This document shows positions 24,421 to 36,500 of a stretch of 64,000 bases of DNA, one piece after another. The notes under the pieces are model-generated. The model ran no database searches. It was not told where the DNA came from and was given only the letters and a program-made list of their open reading frames with translations. The stretch lies in contig BLAL01000040.1 in NCBI GenBank assembly GCA_015698045.1, positions 1,280,501 through 1,344,500 of the forward strand, given 5' to 3'. The translations under genes were made by a program, and so were the position numbers. How positions within the stretch are numbered: position 1 is the stretch's first letter; every line of letters begins with the position of its first letter. Source of the stretch: Rhizophagus clarus. Taxonomy: Eukaryota > Glomeromycota > Glomeromycetes > Glomerales > Glomeraceae.

Positions 24421-25400
24421 TGAGATTAAGTGTTGTAACAGATAAGTTTTTTTTTGCTTTTATTCTTTTTTCTTTTTCTCTTATTAACTTGTTCTTTTTT
24501 TTAGGCGTGGCTATTTTTAATTCCATTTCAGCAGAAATTCAAGGTGAGTTTTAATTCTTTTTTTTGTTTTCTTTTCATTCTTTCCCTTATACTTTTACTA
24601 AACTTTCTGTCTTTTTTAGATGTGTATCATTTGAGTGAAAATTCAAGTAAGTCTTTTACGTCTCTTTCTCTTATTATTTTATTTTCTTTTAGATGATATT
24701 AACTGTTTTCTTTTTCTTTTTTCTATGGGTAGGTGTTCTGGCTTTTCTTTCATTTTTTTATTTCTTTTATTTTCGTGATTTCTTTATTTTTTTTTTTCAT
24801 TGTTTCTTTTATTTCTTTCTATGGTTCTTTCATTGATCTTTTATGGTTCCCTTTGTTATTCCTTTCATTAATCTTTTATTCCTTTTGTTATTGTTTCTTT
24901 CATTACCTTTTTGGTTTATTTTGTTGTCATTTCTTTAATTTATTTTTGGTTTCTTTTGTTGCTTTTTTTCATTCCTTTTATTGATTTTCATTCCTTCTTT
25001 ACTTCCTTTCATTCTCTTTTATTCCCCCTATTTTTTTTCATTCGCTATTTGTTTCTTTCATTCCTTTTAATTCCATCTTCATTTCTTTTGTTTTTTTTTT
25101 ATTCTCTTTATTTCTTTTCATTTCCTTTTATTTTTTCATTCATTTTTATTATTTTTTTGTTTTATTTATTCCTTTTCACTATTCTTTATCTTTTTTGTTC
25201 CTTCTTCATTTCACTTTGATTATCTTTGCTTCCCTTCATCTCTTTTCATTTATCTCTTCTTTCCTTTATTCTTTTGTCATCCTTTTTTACTGTATTTTCC
25301 ATTCTTTCTTATATATTGCAGTGTATTTCCAATTAGTACAGCACTATAGCATTAATATTACAGTTAAAATTGTGCAATTGTGATTCAATTTTTTTATAAT
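24420..25400 (+). other. Pyrimidine tract with micro-exon-like pieces
   Basis: The plus strand is mainly T with C, built from TTTCATTCCTTTTATT-like phrases. In its first part are well-formed splice signals. A TTTTTTTTAG acceptor is followed by about 39 bases ending TCAAG and a GTGAGT donor (about 24,505-24,542), and then a TTTTTTAG acceptor followed by about 28 bases ending in a GTAAGT donor (about 24,620-24,648). The small unique pieces look like very short exons between expanded pyrimidine introns. The long frames of F, S and L are low-complexity artefacts. No protein is recognised, so this may be a noncoding spliced transcript or a wreck of a gene. Confidence 0.35.
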
Positions 25401-25619
25401 ATCATATATACATTATGGTATAATTTTTTTTCTTTTGATTAAAATATAGTTTCTTTCATACAATTTTCTTTTTATTAATTTATGGTAATATTAATTATTA
25501 TTTAACAAATTATTAAATATGAAATTGTTTTTGTAATTATAGATTTTATAGATTGTGACGTTAAAGTTTTTTTCTTTTTTGTTTGATTAAATATATATCA
25601 TTATCATATTACCAGTTAC

Positions 25620-25710
25620 AATATATTAAATCTAGCCAAAATTATGTTAAATTTAGCCAAAATTATGTTAAATCTAGCCAAAATTATGTTAATTCTGGCC
25701 AAAATTAAAA
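25620..25710. repeat. Three-copy 22-24-bp tandem repeat
   Basis: TCTAGCCAAAATTATGTTAA recurs three times, then a fourth partial copy with TCTGGCCAAAATT. The GGCCAAAATT phrase links it to the MITE family of 7760-8173 and to a piece at 50,415-50,545. Confidence 0.5.
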
Positions 25711-25883
25711 TCGTCCTAAATTGCATTTTTTAAAATTGTACGCATTTTTTTTGAATTATTATATTACATATCTTTACCTTTTATAATATATTATATAACA
25801 AAATTTAATATATTTGGATGATGAAACAAATCTGCTGATATACTTATAAATAGTTCTACACTCTGATCACTTATCACTCACTG

Positions 25884-26223
25884 CAGTGATGGCAAATGAC
25901 TTAAATGACATCAAATGACTTGAGTCATTTATCATGTGTCATTTAGGTCATTCTGAAATTAAATGACAAATGACATAGTCATTTAAAAATTATATCATGT
26001 TATTTTCATAATTTCGCCCAAAATTATTGAAATTTTATGTGTATTTATATAATACTCAATAATTATAAAATTACACAATTTGTAATTCCAGCCAGCACTA
26101 TAGATTTTACCAGCATTATGTTAAATGACTTAAATGACAAATGACCTCAAATGACTAGGTCATTTAATGGTTATTTGGGGTCATTTCAAAATAGCCAAAT
26201 GACCTGGTCATTTTCTATCACTG
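25884..26223. mobile_element. hAT-like MITE (CAGTGATGGCAAATGAC ends)
   Basis: The left end CAGTGATGGCAAATGAC matches the inverted right end CAGTGATAGAAAATGAC. The body is a run of AAATGACTTAAATGAC and its complement, so the element can fold into a long hairpin. CAGTGATG ends fit the hAT superfamily, but I could not see a clear 8-bp duplication. No coding capacity. Confidence 0.6.
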
Positions 26224-26815
26224 CTCTGATGTGGACAAACAGTATCATGGTATAAGTATGTTTAACTCATTCCACTTAATAAGAAAAAAAAATCACAAAT
26301 ATCTTTCTTAACTACAACTAAGTATATTAAGAAAGTAAAAGACAATTTCTTATAATCTTCTTATCAATATGAAAAAGTTTTAGCCATCAGTTCTAACAAG
26401 ATCTACATAAGAAATCCAAAAATTCAGGATTTATATATTAATTAGTTAAAGAAAAATAAGGCTAAATTGACATAATCCAAATTAAAGTGAAGCAATCAGA
26501 TAGACTTTAAAATTACCAAAAAATAATTATATGCAGAAATTAGCCAAATTAAAAAAATTTTGGAGTAGTTAACTTTAGGTAGTATACAATATTATAGTAA
26601 TTTAATATTGTTATTTAGTAGATTATTCTTTTTAGCAGTATATTTTTTTTATTCTATATGTTACTTCTTTATTCTTTTATCAATTCACTATTAGTATATT
26701 AGATATTTAGTGGGATGAACCTTTAATTTAAATGTATAGTTTAGTTATAGAAAGTAATTTGTATTAATTCTTATCCAGTATAATAAAACATATATGTAAT
26801 CAAAAATCAATATTT
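26224..26815. other. Decayed coding repeat relic
   Basis: The order of phrases TCTACATAAGAAATCCAAAAA, CAGATAGACTTTAAAATTACC and ATATGCAGAAATTAGCC parallels 10,190-10,400. It once encoded a K/Q/I-rich, probably coiled segment, but no frame survives. Confidence 0.4.
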
Positions 26816-27690
26816 TAAACTTTAAAAAAAAAAAATTATTAGTATAAAAAATATATTGTTTTTTATTACAAATTTTAAAAAAATTCTTTATTAAAAATAT
26901 TTTATATAAATTCTTAAAAAATCCTAAAAAAAAGAAAATTACTAATCTTAAAAAATTTCAAAAAAAATTTTTTATTAAAAATATTTCATACAAATCCTAA
27001 AAAATTTCACAAAAAATTTTTATCAAAAATATCTTATACAAATTCTAAAATATTTTATAAAAAAAAAATTTTTATTAAAATATCCTATATAAATTTTTTT
27101 AAAAAAAAATTTTTTATTAGATATTTTATACAAATTTTTTCTATATAAACTCAAAAAATCTTTTAAAAAATTTTTATTAGATATTCCATATAAATTCTTC
27201 TATATAAACTTTTAGAAAATCTTTTAAAAAAAATTTTCTATTAATAAATATTTTATACAATTTCTTTTCATATAAATTTTTAAAAAATTTCTTAAAAAAA
27301 AATTTTTTATTAAATATTTTATATAAACTTTTTTTATGAATCCATATAAACTCTTAGAAAATCTCTATTAAAATATCTTATATAAACTCTTCTTATACAA
27401 ACTCTTAGAAATCTTAAAAAAAAAAATCTTTATTTATCAAAAATATTTTATACAAAAAAAAAATTTTTTATTAAATATTTTATACAAATTCTTTTTTATA
27501 TAAATTTAGAAAATTTATTAAAAAAAATTTTCTATTAAATATTCTATACAAACTCTTCTCGTATAAACTTTTAAAAAATTTTTTTTTAAAAAAAAAATTT
27601 TGTATCAGATATTCTATATAAATTTTTCTTATAAACTTATACAAACTCTTAAAAAATCTCTATCAAAATATTTCAAATGAATTTTTTCTA
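26816..27690. repeat. A/T-rich tandem array, unit about 70-80 bp
   Basis: The units are variants of TTTTTTATTAAATATTTTAT, ACAAATTCTTTTTATATAAA and CTTTTAGAAAATCTTTTAAA. At least ten copies with uneven spacing are visible. The same unit forms a second array at 56,160-56,700, which shows dispersal of the array and not local slippage alone. No coding capacity. Confidence 0.65.
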
Positions 27691-27759
27691 TATAAAAATA
27701 ATAGAGAATTGGAACCATTTTTAAAGATGTAAAACTAATAATATTAATATCATATACTT

Positions 27760-28200
27760 TGCTGAAATCTTCAAATCCGCCACAATATCTTAACGATACA
27801 TTTTCAACATCTTCACGATAACATCACAATTTTTTTAAATGATATCGTGACGATATATTTATGATAATCTTAACAATACCTTTTCAACATCTTCGTGATA
27901 TTTGAAATTTGATATCGTTCTGATATCATTCTGATATTATATTGATTTATAGTCTCGATGTCGTGATGATGTTGAAATGGAAATTGTGATGTTATCGTGA
28001 AGATGTTGAAAATGTATTATTAAGATTATCATAAATATATCGTCACGATATCATTTAATATATTGTCACGATATCATTTAAAAATTAATATTATCGTGAA
28101 GTTGTTGAAAATATATCGTTAGGATATTATAATTATGTCGTTATGGTATCATTAAGATCGCTAAATATTTTATTGAAATATCGTGATGACATTTAAACTG
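27760..28200. repeat. Foldback repeat of ATCGTCACGATATC motifs
   Basis: The left arm (about 27,800-27,900: TTTTCAACATCTTCACGATA, ATGATATCGTGACGATATA, TTATGATAATCTTAACAATA) is repeated inverted in the right arm (about 27,980-28,100: GAAGATGTTGAAAATGTATT, AAGATTATCATAAATATATC, GTCACGATATCATTTAA). The arms meet near 27,945, so a large stem can form. The same motif family appears at 1370-1720, 29,630-29,700 and 54,640-55,030. Confidence 0.65.
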
Positions 28201-28379
28201 TATCAGGATGATAATGAAACGTAGTAGATACATTCAATAAATTAAATCAATTTTAATTGGTTTAAATTAATTTGTTTATTAATTAATTAATATATATATA
28301 TTTTTTATAATGCAATTATGACAATTATGATGTTTTAATTGTTATTTAATTGTTAAATATTGCGAATTACGGTAATTAA

Positions 28380-29100
28380 AAGAAGAATATCTCTATCTCT
28401 GGATAGGATGATATAAAATAACGTGACAATATCGGTTCAACACTAATATTATATTGAAACTTGTTAAAAATGTTGAATTAGAGTGTCTAGATTATGGTGC
28501 AAGCTCTGCGAAATTAAAGTTACGATCGTACCTGATTAAATTAAGCTGAAACACTTGAACCTAAAAGAAACAGAAGAAACGTTATTATAACGTTCCTTAC
28601 AAAAAAAAAGAAAAAGAAAAGAAAAAAAGAAAATTCATATATTCTTACAAAAAAAAAAAATATTAAGTTTCGCATCTCTCTTACCAGATGGTTAACATAA
28701 AACAACGTGACGATATCGTTATGACACTAATATTATATTGAAACTTGTTAAAAATGTTGAATTAATGAACCTAAAAGAAACAGAAAAAACGTTATTATAA
28801 CATTCCTTATAAAAAAAAAGAAAAGAAAAAAAGAAAATTTATATATTCTTACAAAAAAAAAAAAAATATTAAGTTTCGCATCTCTCTCACCAGATGGTTA
28901 ACATAAAACAACGTGACAATATCATTATGACACTAATATTATCTTGAAACTTGTTTAAAATGTTGAATTAATAAGTTTCTGATTACGATGCAAGTTTTTG
29001 CGAAATTAAAGATACGGTCATGCCTGGTAAATTACTTAGACATCTCTCTTTCCGAATGCTAATATAAAACAACATGACGATATCATTATGACGCTAGAAT
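28380..29100 (-). repeat. Tandem repeat with exon/intron-like units
   Basis: Two near copies of a unit of about 210-310 bp and a partial third share AACGTGACRATATCGTTATG, ACACTAATATTATATTGAAA, CTTGTTAAAAATGTTGAATT and AGTTTCGCATCTCTCT. On the minus strand each unit has a CATCTG/GTAAGAGAG donor. Pyrimidine-rich blocks end in TTTCTTTTAG, followed in the first copy by a 29-base piece ending at a GTACGATCG donor. This is the same arrangement of tiny unique pieces and pyrimidine introns as at 15.8 and 24.5 kb. No protein is recognised. Confidence 0.5.
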
Positions 29101-29295
29101 AATCGCATTCCCAAGTATAAAAAAGAGGGGAAATAATACTATACCGAAACTTTCTTTGCACACATTCCAAATTTTGTCTGAATTTCGTCGCAAATATTAT
29201 TATACACTACTATTAAAAAATTTTTCTTTTTTAAAAAAAATAATAATAAATAGATAAATAAATAAAAAAATACATCCCGAATTTCTGTTATATTG

Positions 29296-29497
29296 TTAAA
29301 AAATATTTCTAAACAATATTTGCACAGCGAGAGCTAAAATTTGTAAAACAATTAATATTATTATAAATAACTTTTTGTTTCGTACCTGTCAAGGTGTCGA
29401 ATAAACTATTTTTCAATGTTGAGATTATGCCGAAATAAAAAATAGACGCGTATATGATTGTTAATATTATTAAGAAATATTTTAAATAGACTGACAA
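29296..29497 (-). CDS. Possible small two-exon membrane or secreted protein
   Basis: Exon 1 (29,386-29,497) begins ATG and encodes MSVYLKYFLIILTIIYASIF, a hydrophobic signal-peptide or membrane-anchor type start, then YFGIISTLKNSLFDTLT. A GTACGA donor and a TTTTAG acceptor join it in phase to 29,296-29,333, which ends ALAVQILFRNIF and TAA. The joined length is 150 bp, 49 residues, so the frame closes exactly. I do not recognise it. The A/T-rich context makes chance frames common, and support is limited to the splice phase and the hydrophobic start. Confidence 0.25.
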
Positions 29498-29803
29498 TAT
29501 TAAAATGTAAGTTATTACAGTAAAATGTAGAGAATGGAGTAGAAATAACCGTCATGCGAATGTTTTAACAAACAAACAATGATTTTGATTGGATAATCAA
29601 TACAAAGTCACGTTATCACGTGATAAGTAATGGACCAGTCACGATACCATAATGATATCAAAATGATATTGTTGCATTTATTTAATAAAAAAAAGATACT
29701 GTATCATTTTGATATTGTTAAAACAATAATGAATTTAATGAGTAAATGTAGTATAAACTTATATGTATATTGTAAATTTATTAACATAATATTACTAATA
29801 AAG

Positions 29804-32800
29804 CTATATAGCCGTAAAATAATAATTATTTTTTATCCACAAATCAATTTTCGTATTATAGACAAAGTGAACTTTCTGTACGTGGTCAATTATTGATATC
29901 GGGAAGATTCTTCTCCAGCGAATGTCTTGGCTTGTCTGAATGCGAAAAAGAGGACATTTCAATACGTTGTGAATTCTGTTAATATTGTCAAACCAATCAA
30001 TTGTAATAAAGACATAATATTTATCATCATTGCCTTTGTATTTGAAGATCCCTTTTATAATCGCATAACATTCACTACTGTCTTCCTCGTGTATTGTTAC
30101 GACGTTACCAATATGAAGATGTACTTTGGAAAAGACGTCATCGCTTTCTTCCATAGTGTATGTTGCCAATTCATACCAGCTCATTTGAGAATATATAAGA
30201 GCTGACTTTTGTCCAATGTCCATAAATGAAAGAAGCAGCTCAGATTTGAAATTTGGCAAATTTTTCATGATATTTTCACGATCCTGACGGGACAAGCTCC
30301 TCTTTAAGGTAATAAAATCCACTGGAGATGAAATCGCTATATAAAATAAAATTATGTTAATAATTGCAAAAATATTATTATTATAAAATTGTAATACAAA
30401 CCTTCTTCATTTTCTTCCGGTTCTTATTCATTTGATACCTTGTCTTTAGTAATATACCAATTAGTCAATAAATTTCTAAAATTTGAGGACATAGTAGCGA
30501 AACCTCTACAAGATTGTGATAATCTTTGATCTGCACCTTCATCTACTAAATGACGAATTGCAAAGAGCATAGTATACTGCTTTAACAAGTCTAGCTCGAC
30601 ATTCTTGCAATTTGTTCGTGGTACCATTGCTTTAAAGATCTGATGCACCATACCATCTCTTTGATACCAACTTGAGTGTTTATAAGAGTACCATAAGTCC
30701 TTGCATGCACCAGCAAGTGGATATTGATATGCAGGTTTGGTAAGTTAGCAAATTTAGGGAAAACCTAAAGCCACATTATTAAATAATATTTTATATATTG
30801 ATAAATAAAAAATAAAAAATTATATAAGAATTATGAATAATTGTACCTTTGGAAGAATTTTCATTTCTTCTTCAAGGCATTTTTGTAATTCGTCATACGA
30901 ATCTAATGTAAACTTGCTTTCAAAAACCATCCTCATTGTTTTTGCTACATATACCCAACAAGCAATTATTACATTTTTCACTATGTTAATACGTGATTCT
31001 TGAATTCGTCACAGAATACTTCTGGATTCATTTTCCTTTAAGCTTGATGTTTCTAAAAAACTATTAAGTATAAAAGGCATTATCATAGCGAGCCTAAGAT
31101 AGTCAGACATCATGAAACTAGCATTGTGACTAATTGGATTTGGCAAATGAGACCATTTTTTTGGTTTCTCAAAGTTCTTCCAGGCTTTGATAAACTCATC
31201 CTCTCCTTTTTGTGAAAATAATTTACACCTGTGGAAATCAAAAAGCTTTATTAAAAGATTTTGTTTGTTACATATCTAGCTAAAGTTAATTAAATTCAAA
31301 GATCATACGTTAATTTAAGAAGTCGTCCAATCTTCCTAGCAGTTGCATGATATACATCTTGAGGTGTCTGTAAATGCCTTTCTCTTAGCAGCCTATCCAA
31401 AATGCTAGGCCTTGTTCTTAGTCCAAACTCAGTACAAAGTCATCTTTGCCTTGTGGTAGCAGGTTCGTTAAATATCTCTTTAAATTGATCATCAGTGATG
31501 TGATGATATCTTGATGTTGCTGGTACATTCTGAGAGAAGTTGGTAAGTGATTCTCGAGAGGCTGTACAAGTGCGGCAACCTTTATTGGCATTATGTCGTA
31601 ATACATCACACATATCATTCCCTTGTGGTAAATCAGCAGTTACGACACCTAAACCAGCTATTACTCAAGCATCTTGGCCATTCACTTCCATTAATTTTCC
31701 TTGTTTGAATTCTTTCATTTCAGAAATAAATGGCAACATGAATTCATTGAAATTACCACCAAAAGGAACAAATCCGAGAACAAAGTGATTTTTGAGCAAC
31801 TTTCTTTGACGGGCAGGCATATTTCCAAACTGCACATAAACACCTCCTAACGAATGATAAACATTCCTAAATGTTCCAAAATCATCGTAGTATATGTCCA
31901 AAAATAGCTTATAAACCGGAATTGTTGGAGATGGTGGCTGCCTTATGGAAATATATTCCGAAGGATATTGATAAGAGAACGTTGCATCACGAATGCACCA
32001 GTGTGTATGATGTTTATAAAGTATTTTGGTAATTCGTAGTGTATCTGCAGCAACTTTTTCTAAAATTTGTGATATTATTATTGTCAAGAATGGTTCATCT
32101 TGTAACCAAACTTCTCCGGAAAGAGAGCGATTTTGTCTTAATTCTCCCTTAAAAGTTCCAGGCAAGTCACTATAATCTAGAACTTTTTGGATTCTCAGCC
32201 GATACTGTTGGTTCTTTTCATTTAATAATATCGCTCTCAATCTGCCAAGTTTTCACTCATTGTCGTAATAGTAAATAAAATCGTCGCATTGGTATATCTC
32301 TATTATATACATATAAAAAAAGTATTAATCACTTGTACTTTATTGCTTCGCCTCTCTACCATCAGCTTGCATTTAATAAATAATTACCCCCTGATATCAT
32401 TAATTGTTCTTGACCGAAAAGAGGTAACTCTGCCCATAAGGTACCATGCCAGTACTCGGATTTGTTTTTGAATTGACACCAGCACCAAAATACATTTCCT
32501 TTAATAGTGATGGGTTGTTAAGAACATTCCAAATGATATCACTTATTGAAAGTTGATATGCTATCTTTGAATCCTTTAAAGTTGATGGTGTTTTTTTTGA
32601 TGAAATTGAGATAGATTTTGCTGATATTGAGGAAAGAGGAAGACGCTCCCTCCATGCTCAAAATCTCCGAATATTCTTTACAATATGATCTCTATTAAAT
32701 TCTGGTCTCATGATAATGTCAACAAGATCTTCATATGCATTTGTTGAAATATTATGCTTATAAATCCAACAAAATAAGGCAGCAGTAGTTAAATTTTGAA

Positions 32801-33425
32801 AATATGGAGCAAAATCACCATCATAAGATAGTAACTTATCTTTAGCCAATGCTTCATCAACAAATAGCTTTTCTTCTAAGATATTAGAATCATGTCTTTC
32901 TTTATTATCTGACGACATTATTTCATATTCTTCATCACTTTCTAAGGATATTATATAATCGCTTTCTATTTCATTCTCTGATGATGTTGAAATCATGTTG
33001 GTATCACCTTCTTCATTATTGCTTCATTGTTCTAAATCATCATCATTATCATTTCGTTGTTCTAAATGATTATTATCGCTTCATTGTTCTAAATGATCAT
33101 CATTGCTTCGTTATTCTAAATCATCACCATTATCGCTTCGCTGTTCTATATGATCATCATCGCTTCATTGTTCTAAATCATTACTATTATTGCTTCGCTA
33201 TTCTATATAATCATTATCACTTCGTTATTCTAAATCATCATCTCTGTCGCCATATTCATTATACTCTTCGCCACTAATATTATCATCTTCAAAATCTTTT
33301 TATACCATTTTTTCATTGTCATCATTATCCGATAATAAAAATCTGTTGGACAACCTTCTAAAATTATTACAGATACGAAAAGGTAATGTAACAATATTCA
33401 CTTTTCGAGGTTTATTTCGTAACAT
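29804..33425 (-). pseudogene. Tnp2-like DNA transposase with C-terminal module, broken
   Basis: This multi-exon relic is read leftward. The start at 33,425 gives MLRNKPRKVNIVTLPFRICN, a basic N-terminus that in relatives carries a C-x-C-x2-C motif. An acidic repeat follows (33,000-33,290), then FAPYFQNLTTAALFCWIYKH (about 32,800), the core SLGGVYVQFGNMPARQRKLL with LGFVPFGGNFNEFMLPFISE (about 31,700-31,900), and a RHNANKGCRTC segment (about 31,560-31,590) typical of Tnp2/CACTA-type transposases. The C-terminal exon 29,804-30,322 (KVHLHIGNVVTIHEEDSSEC, IKGIFKYKGNDDKYYVFITI) resembles a BAH-like module. An intron at about 30,336-30,401 is well formed. Stops in the repeat, a 5-bp duplication near 30,650 and frame changes near 32,250 and 32,450 show it is dead. 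I saw no clear terminal repeats, so CACTA membership is tentative. Confidence 0.6.
33000..33290 (-). repeat. Acidic 30-33-bp coding repeat inside the transposase relic
   Basis: On the minus strand a unit encoding (D/N)DDLEQRSDN is repeated about eight times. Several copies carry TGA where intact copies read CGA, or TAA where intact copies read CAG/CAA. The changes are all C-to-T on the coding strand or the equivalent. The repeat lies in the acidic N-terminal region of the transposase relic and was probably open when the gene was alive. Confidence 0.55.
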
Positions 33426-33539
33426 GGCTATGATAATAATTATAATAAGGAATAATAAAATGAGTAAATTTAAAAAATGTCCATGCGCGTTTGTGTATTT
33501 AATTTATTAACTGCTTTTATAATATTTTTAATTGGAAAT

Positions 33540-36500
33540 CATAGTATCGTGATCGCAGCACATAAACGGAAATTTTAGGTTAACAAATTTCTCATTAACA
33601 GAAATTTTGGGCAATGATCTGGTTACATGTAAAGAAATTTTGTATGAAATCGTAACTGCAGGACATAAACGGAAATTTATAAATGGAAATTTATATTGAA
33701 ATTTTGAGAAAAAAAATTGTCAATGGTTATATTAGTTCTTGGATTACAGTACATTAATGGAAATTTTGAGGAAAATGATCTAAAATTGACGTGTTAACAA
33801 CAGTTACATGCAAAGAAATTTTGTATGAATATTGTGACCGCGGGACATAAACAGAAATTTGAATTGATCAGAAAAAAATTGTTAGTAATTCGTGTTTCAG
33901 TTTATATGAAATTTTGATTTTTATGATTTTAAATTATTACAATCAATTATTATGATAAAATCATTAGTTGTGAGCTTTATAGATATATACAATTATAAAA
34001 TTACATAAGATTTATTTTTTTATTGAAATAAATTGAAAAGAAGGTGGATATAATATTGTGCAGTATTGTAATGAGATATTAATTTCATATAATGGCAATA
34101 TCAATTCTAACAAATAATTTTAAAGTGTTAAATATTTCAAATTATCACAAAATATTAAAGAATCAAATGATCATACTTTTTTCACCATCTGAGCCCAGTC
34201 TTCCATGGTCTTCGCTCGGTTGTTACAAGACAGACGTTTTCATTTCTTTTTAATGTTGGTCTGGAGAAAATCATTCGATCGGATTTGTTTTTTTATTAGA
34301 TCGTCTAGCGAGATCAATATCATATTATCTATATATGAAAGAAACTATTTGAATATTATCATACGTTATTTAATGAATTAATATACCAGGTATTTTTTTT
34401 TTATACCTGTTTCTTCTCTACTAGGTTTGGGAGAGGACATTTTCTTTCTATCTTTTTTTTATTAGAAATCTAAAAACTCTGATCTGAGATGTGGTATTTT
34501 TATATGTAACTGATAAGATATGGACAGTCAAACTTTAAAAAAAATATCAATTGAATTCTTTGGGAAAAAAGCACAAAGTAAATTTTTTTATAATATTACG
34601 ACTGTGATATCATAACTGCACTATATAAAAGGAAATTTGGGTCAATAACTTGAAAAGTTTTTTTTAAAACTTCATTACATAATTCTGAGATAGAGAACTA
34701 ATGTAACAAATTCTGTCAATGTGCTGCAGATAAAAATCAATGTAACCATTAACAATTTTTTCTCCTGATCAATTATTGATCTAAATTTCCATTTATTTAT
34801 CGCGACCACGATATTCATGTCAAATTTTTCAGATCATTACCCTAGATTCCACCAATGTGCTGCAGATAAAGATCTTTTGCAGATAAAGAATCAACAGAAC
34901 TGTTGACAAAATTTTTTTCTGATCAATTTTTTGATCTAAATTTCTGTTCATATCCTGCGATCACCTTACATATAACCGCAATTTTTCCATTTCCCAAAAT
35001 TTCATCAATTTACTTTACATTGCACTAATATTGCACTGTTAAATATTTAATATAATATTTTTTCTATTAAGATTAAAAGAATAGTTAATAATTTATTATC
35101 AATCCTAATTATTAAAATAAATATATAATATATTAAACTTATGAAAAAATGTACTCTATTTAAATATTAGGACAGTATAATATAGTACGTACAGTATAAT
35201 TCTTCAACCCTGATTATGTAACCATTAACAAATTTTTCTCCTGATCAATTATCCCAAAAATCCGTTTATGTCCTGCGATCACGATATTCACGTCAAATTT
35301 TTCAGATTACCCCTGAATTCTATCAATGCGCTGCAGATAAAAAATCAATGTAATCATTAACAATTTTTTTCCGATCAATTATTGATCTAAATTTCTATTT
35401 ATTTATTGCGACCACAATATTCATGCCAAATTTTTCAGATCATTACCCTAGATTCCACAAATGTGCTGCAGATAAAGATCTTTTGCAGATAAAGAATCAA
35501 CAGAACTGTTGACAAAATTTTTTTCTGATCAATTTGTTGATCTAAATTTCTGTTCATATCTTGCGATCACCTTACATGTAACCGCAATTTTTCCATTTCC
35601 TAAAATTTCATCAATTTACTGTATACATTGCACTAATATTGTACTGTTAAATATTTAATATAATATTTTTTCTATTAAGATTAAAAGAATAGTTAATAAT
35701 TTATTATCAATCCTAATTATTAAAATAAATATATAATATGAAAAAATGTACTCTATTTAAGTATTAGGACAGCATAGTAATATAGTATGTATAGTATAAT
35801 TCTTCAACCCTGATTATATAAACATTAACAAATTTTTTCTCCTGATCAATTATTCTGAAAATCTGTTTATGTCCTGCGATCACCTTACATGTAACCGCAA
35901 TTTTTCTATTGCCCAAAATTTCATCAATGTACTGTAAACATTGCATTAATATTGATCTGTTAAATATTTAATATAATATTTTTTCTATTTAGATTAGATT
36001 AAAAGAACAATCCTAATTATTAAAATAAATATATAATATATTAAACATATGAAAAAAATGTACTCTATTTAAGTATTAGGACAGCATAATATAGTACGTA
36101 CAGTATAATTCTTCAACCCTGATTATGTAACCATTAACAAATTTTTTCTCCTGATCAATTATCCCGAAAATCTGTTTATGTCCTGCGATCACGATATTCA
36201 TATAAAGTTTCTTTACTTGTAACTGTTAATATTGCTCGAAATTATCATTAATATTCTGTGGACAATGAGCTAATATACCCATTATGGATTTTCCCGATCA
36301 ATTATTCCAATAATTTGAAAATTTTGTTAGCCAAATTTCTGTTTATGTCCTACAGTTACGATACTCATATATAATTTCTTTATATGTAACCGTTAAGACG
36401 TCAAATTTTCCCAAAATTTTCATCATAAAGAATTGATGTAACCATTAACAAATTTTTCCAATCAACTATCCAAGATTTAATGTAACCATGAACGTTTTTT

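Noticed and set aside
24733-25383. Plus-strand frames of 62-102 codons made almost only of F, S, L, I and Y, like membrane proteins.
   Set aside because: They come from the T/C tract. Overlapping frames are equally open, and no start context or conserved pattern is seen.
29200-29220. A CACTACTATT sequence that could be a CACTA terminal repeat for the Tnp2-like relic.
   Set aside because: No inverted partner was found on the far side of the gene, and such a short match is expected by chance.
29630-30205. Plus-strand frames of 88 and 92 codons.
   Set aside because: They are antisense to the C-terminal exon of the transposase relic, which has recognisable protein sequence on the minus strand.
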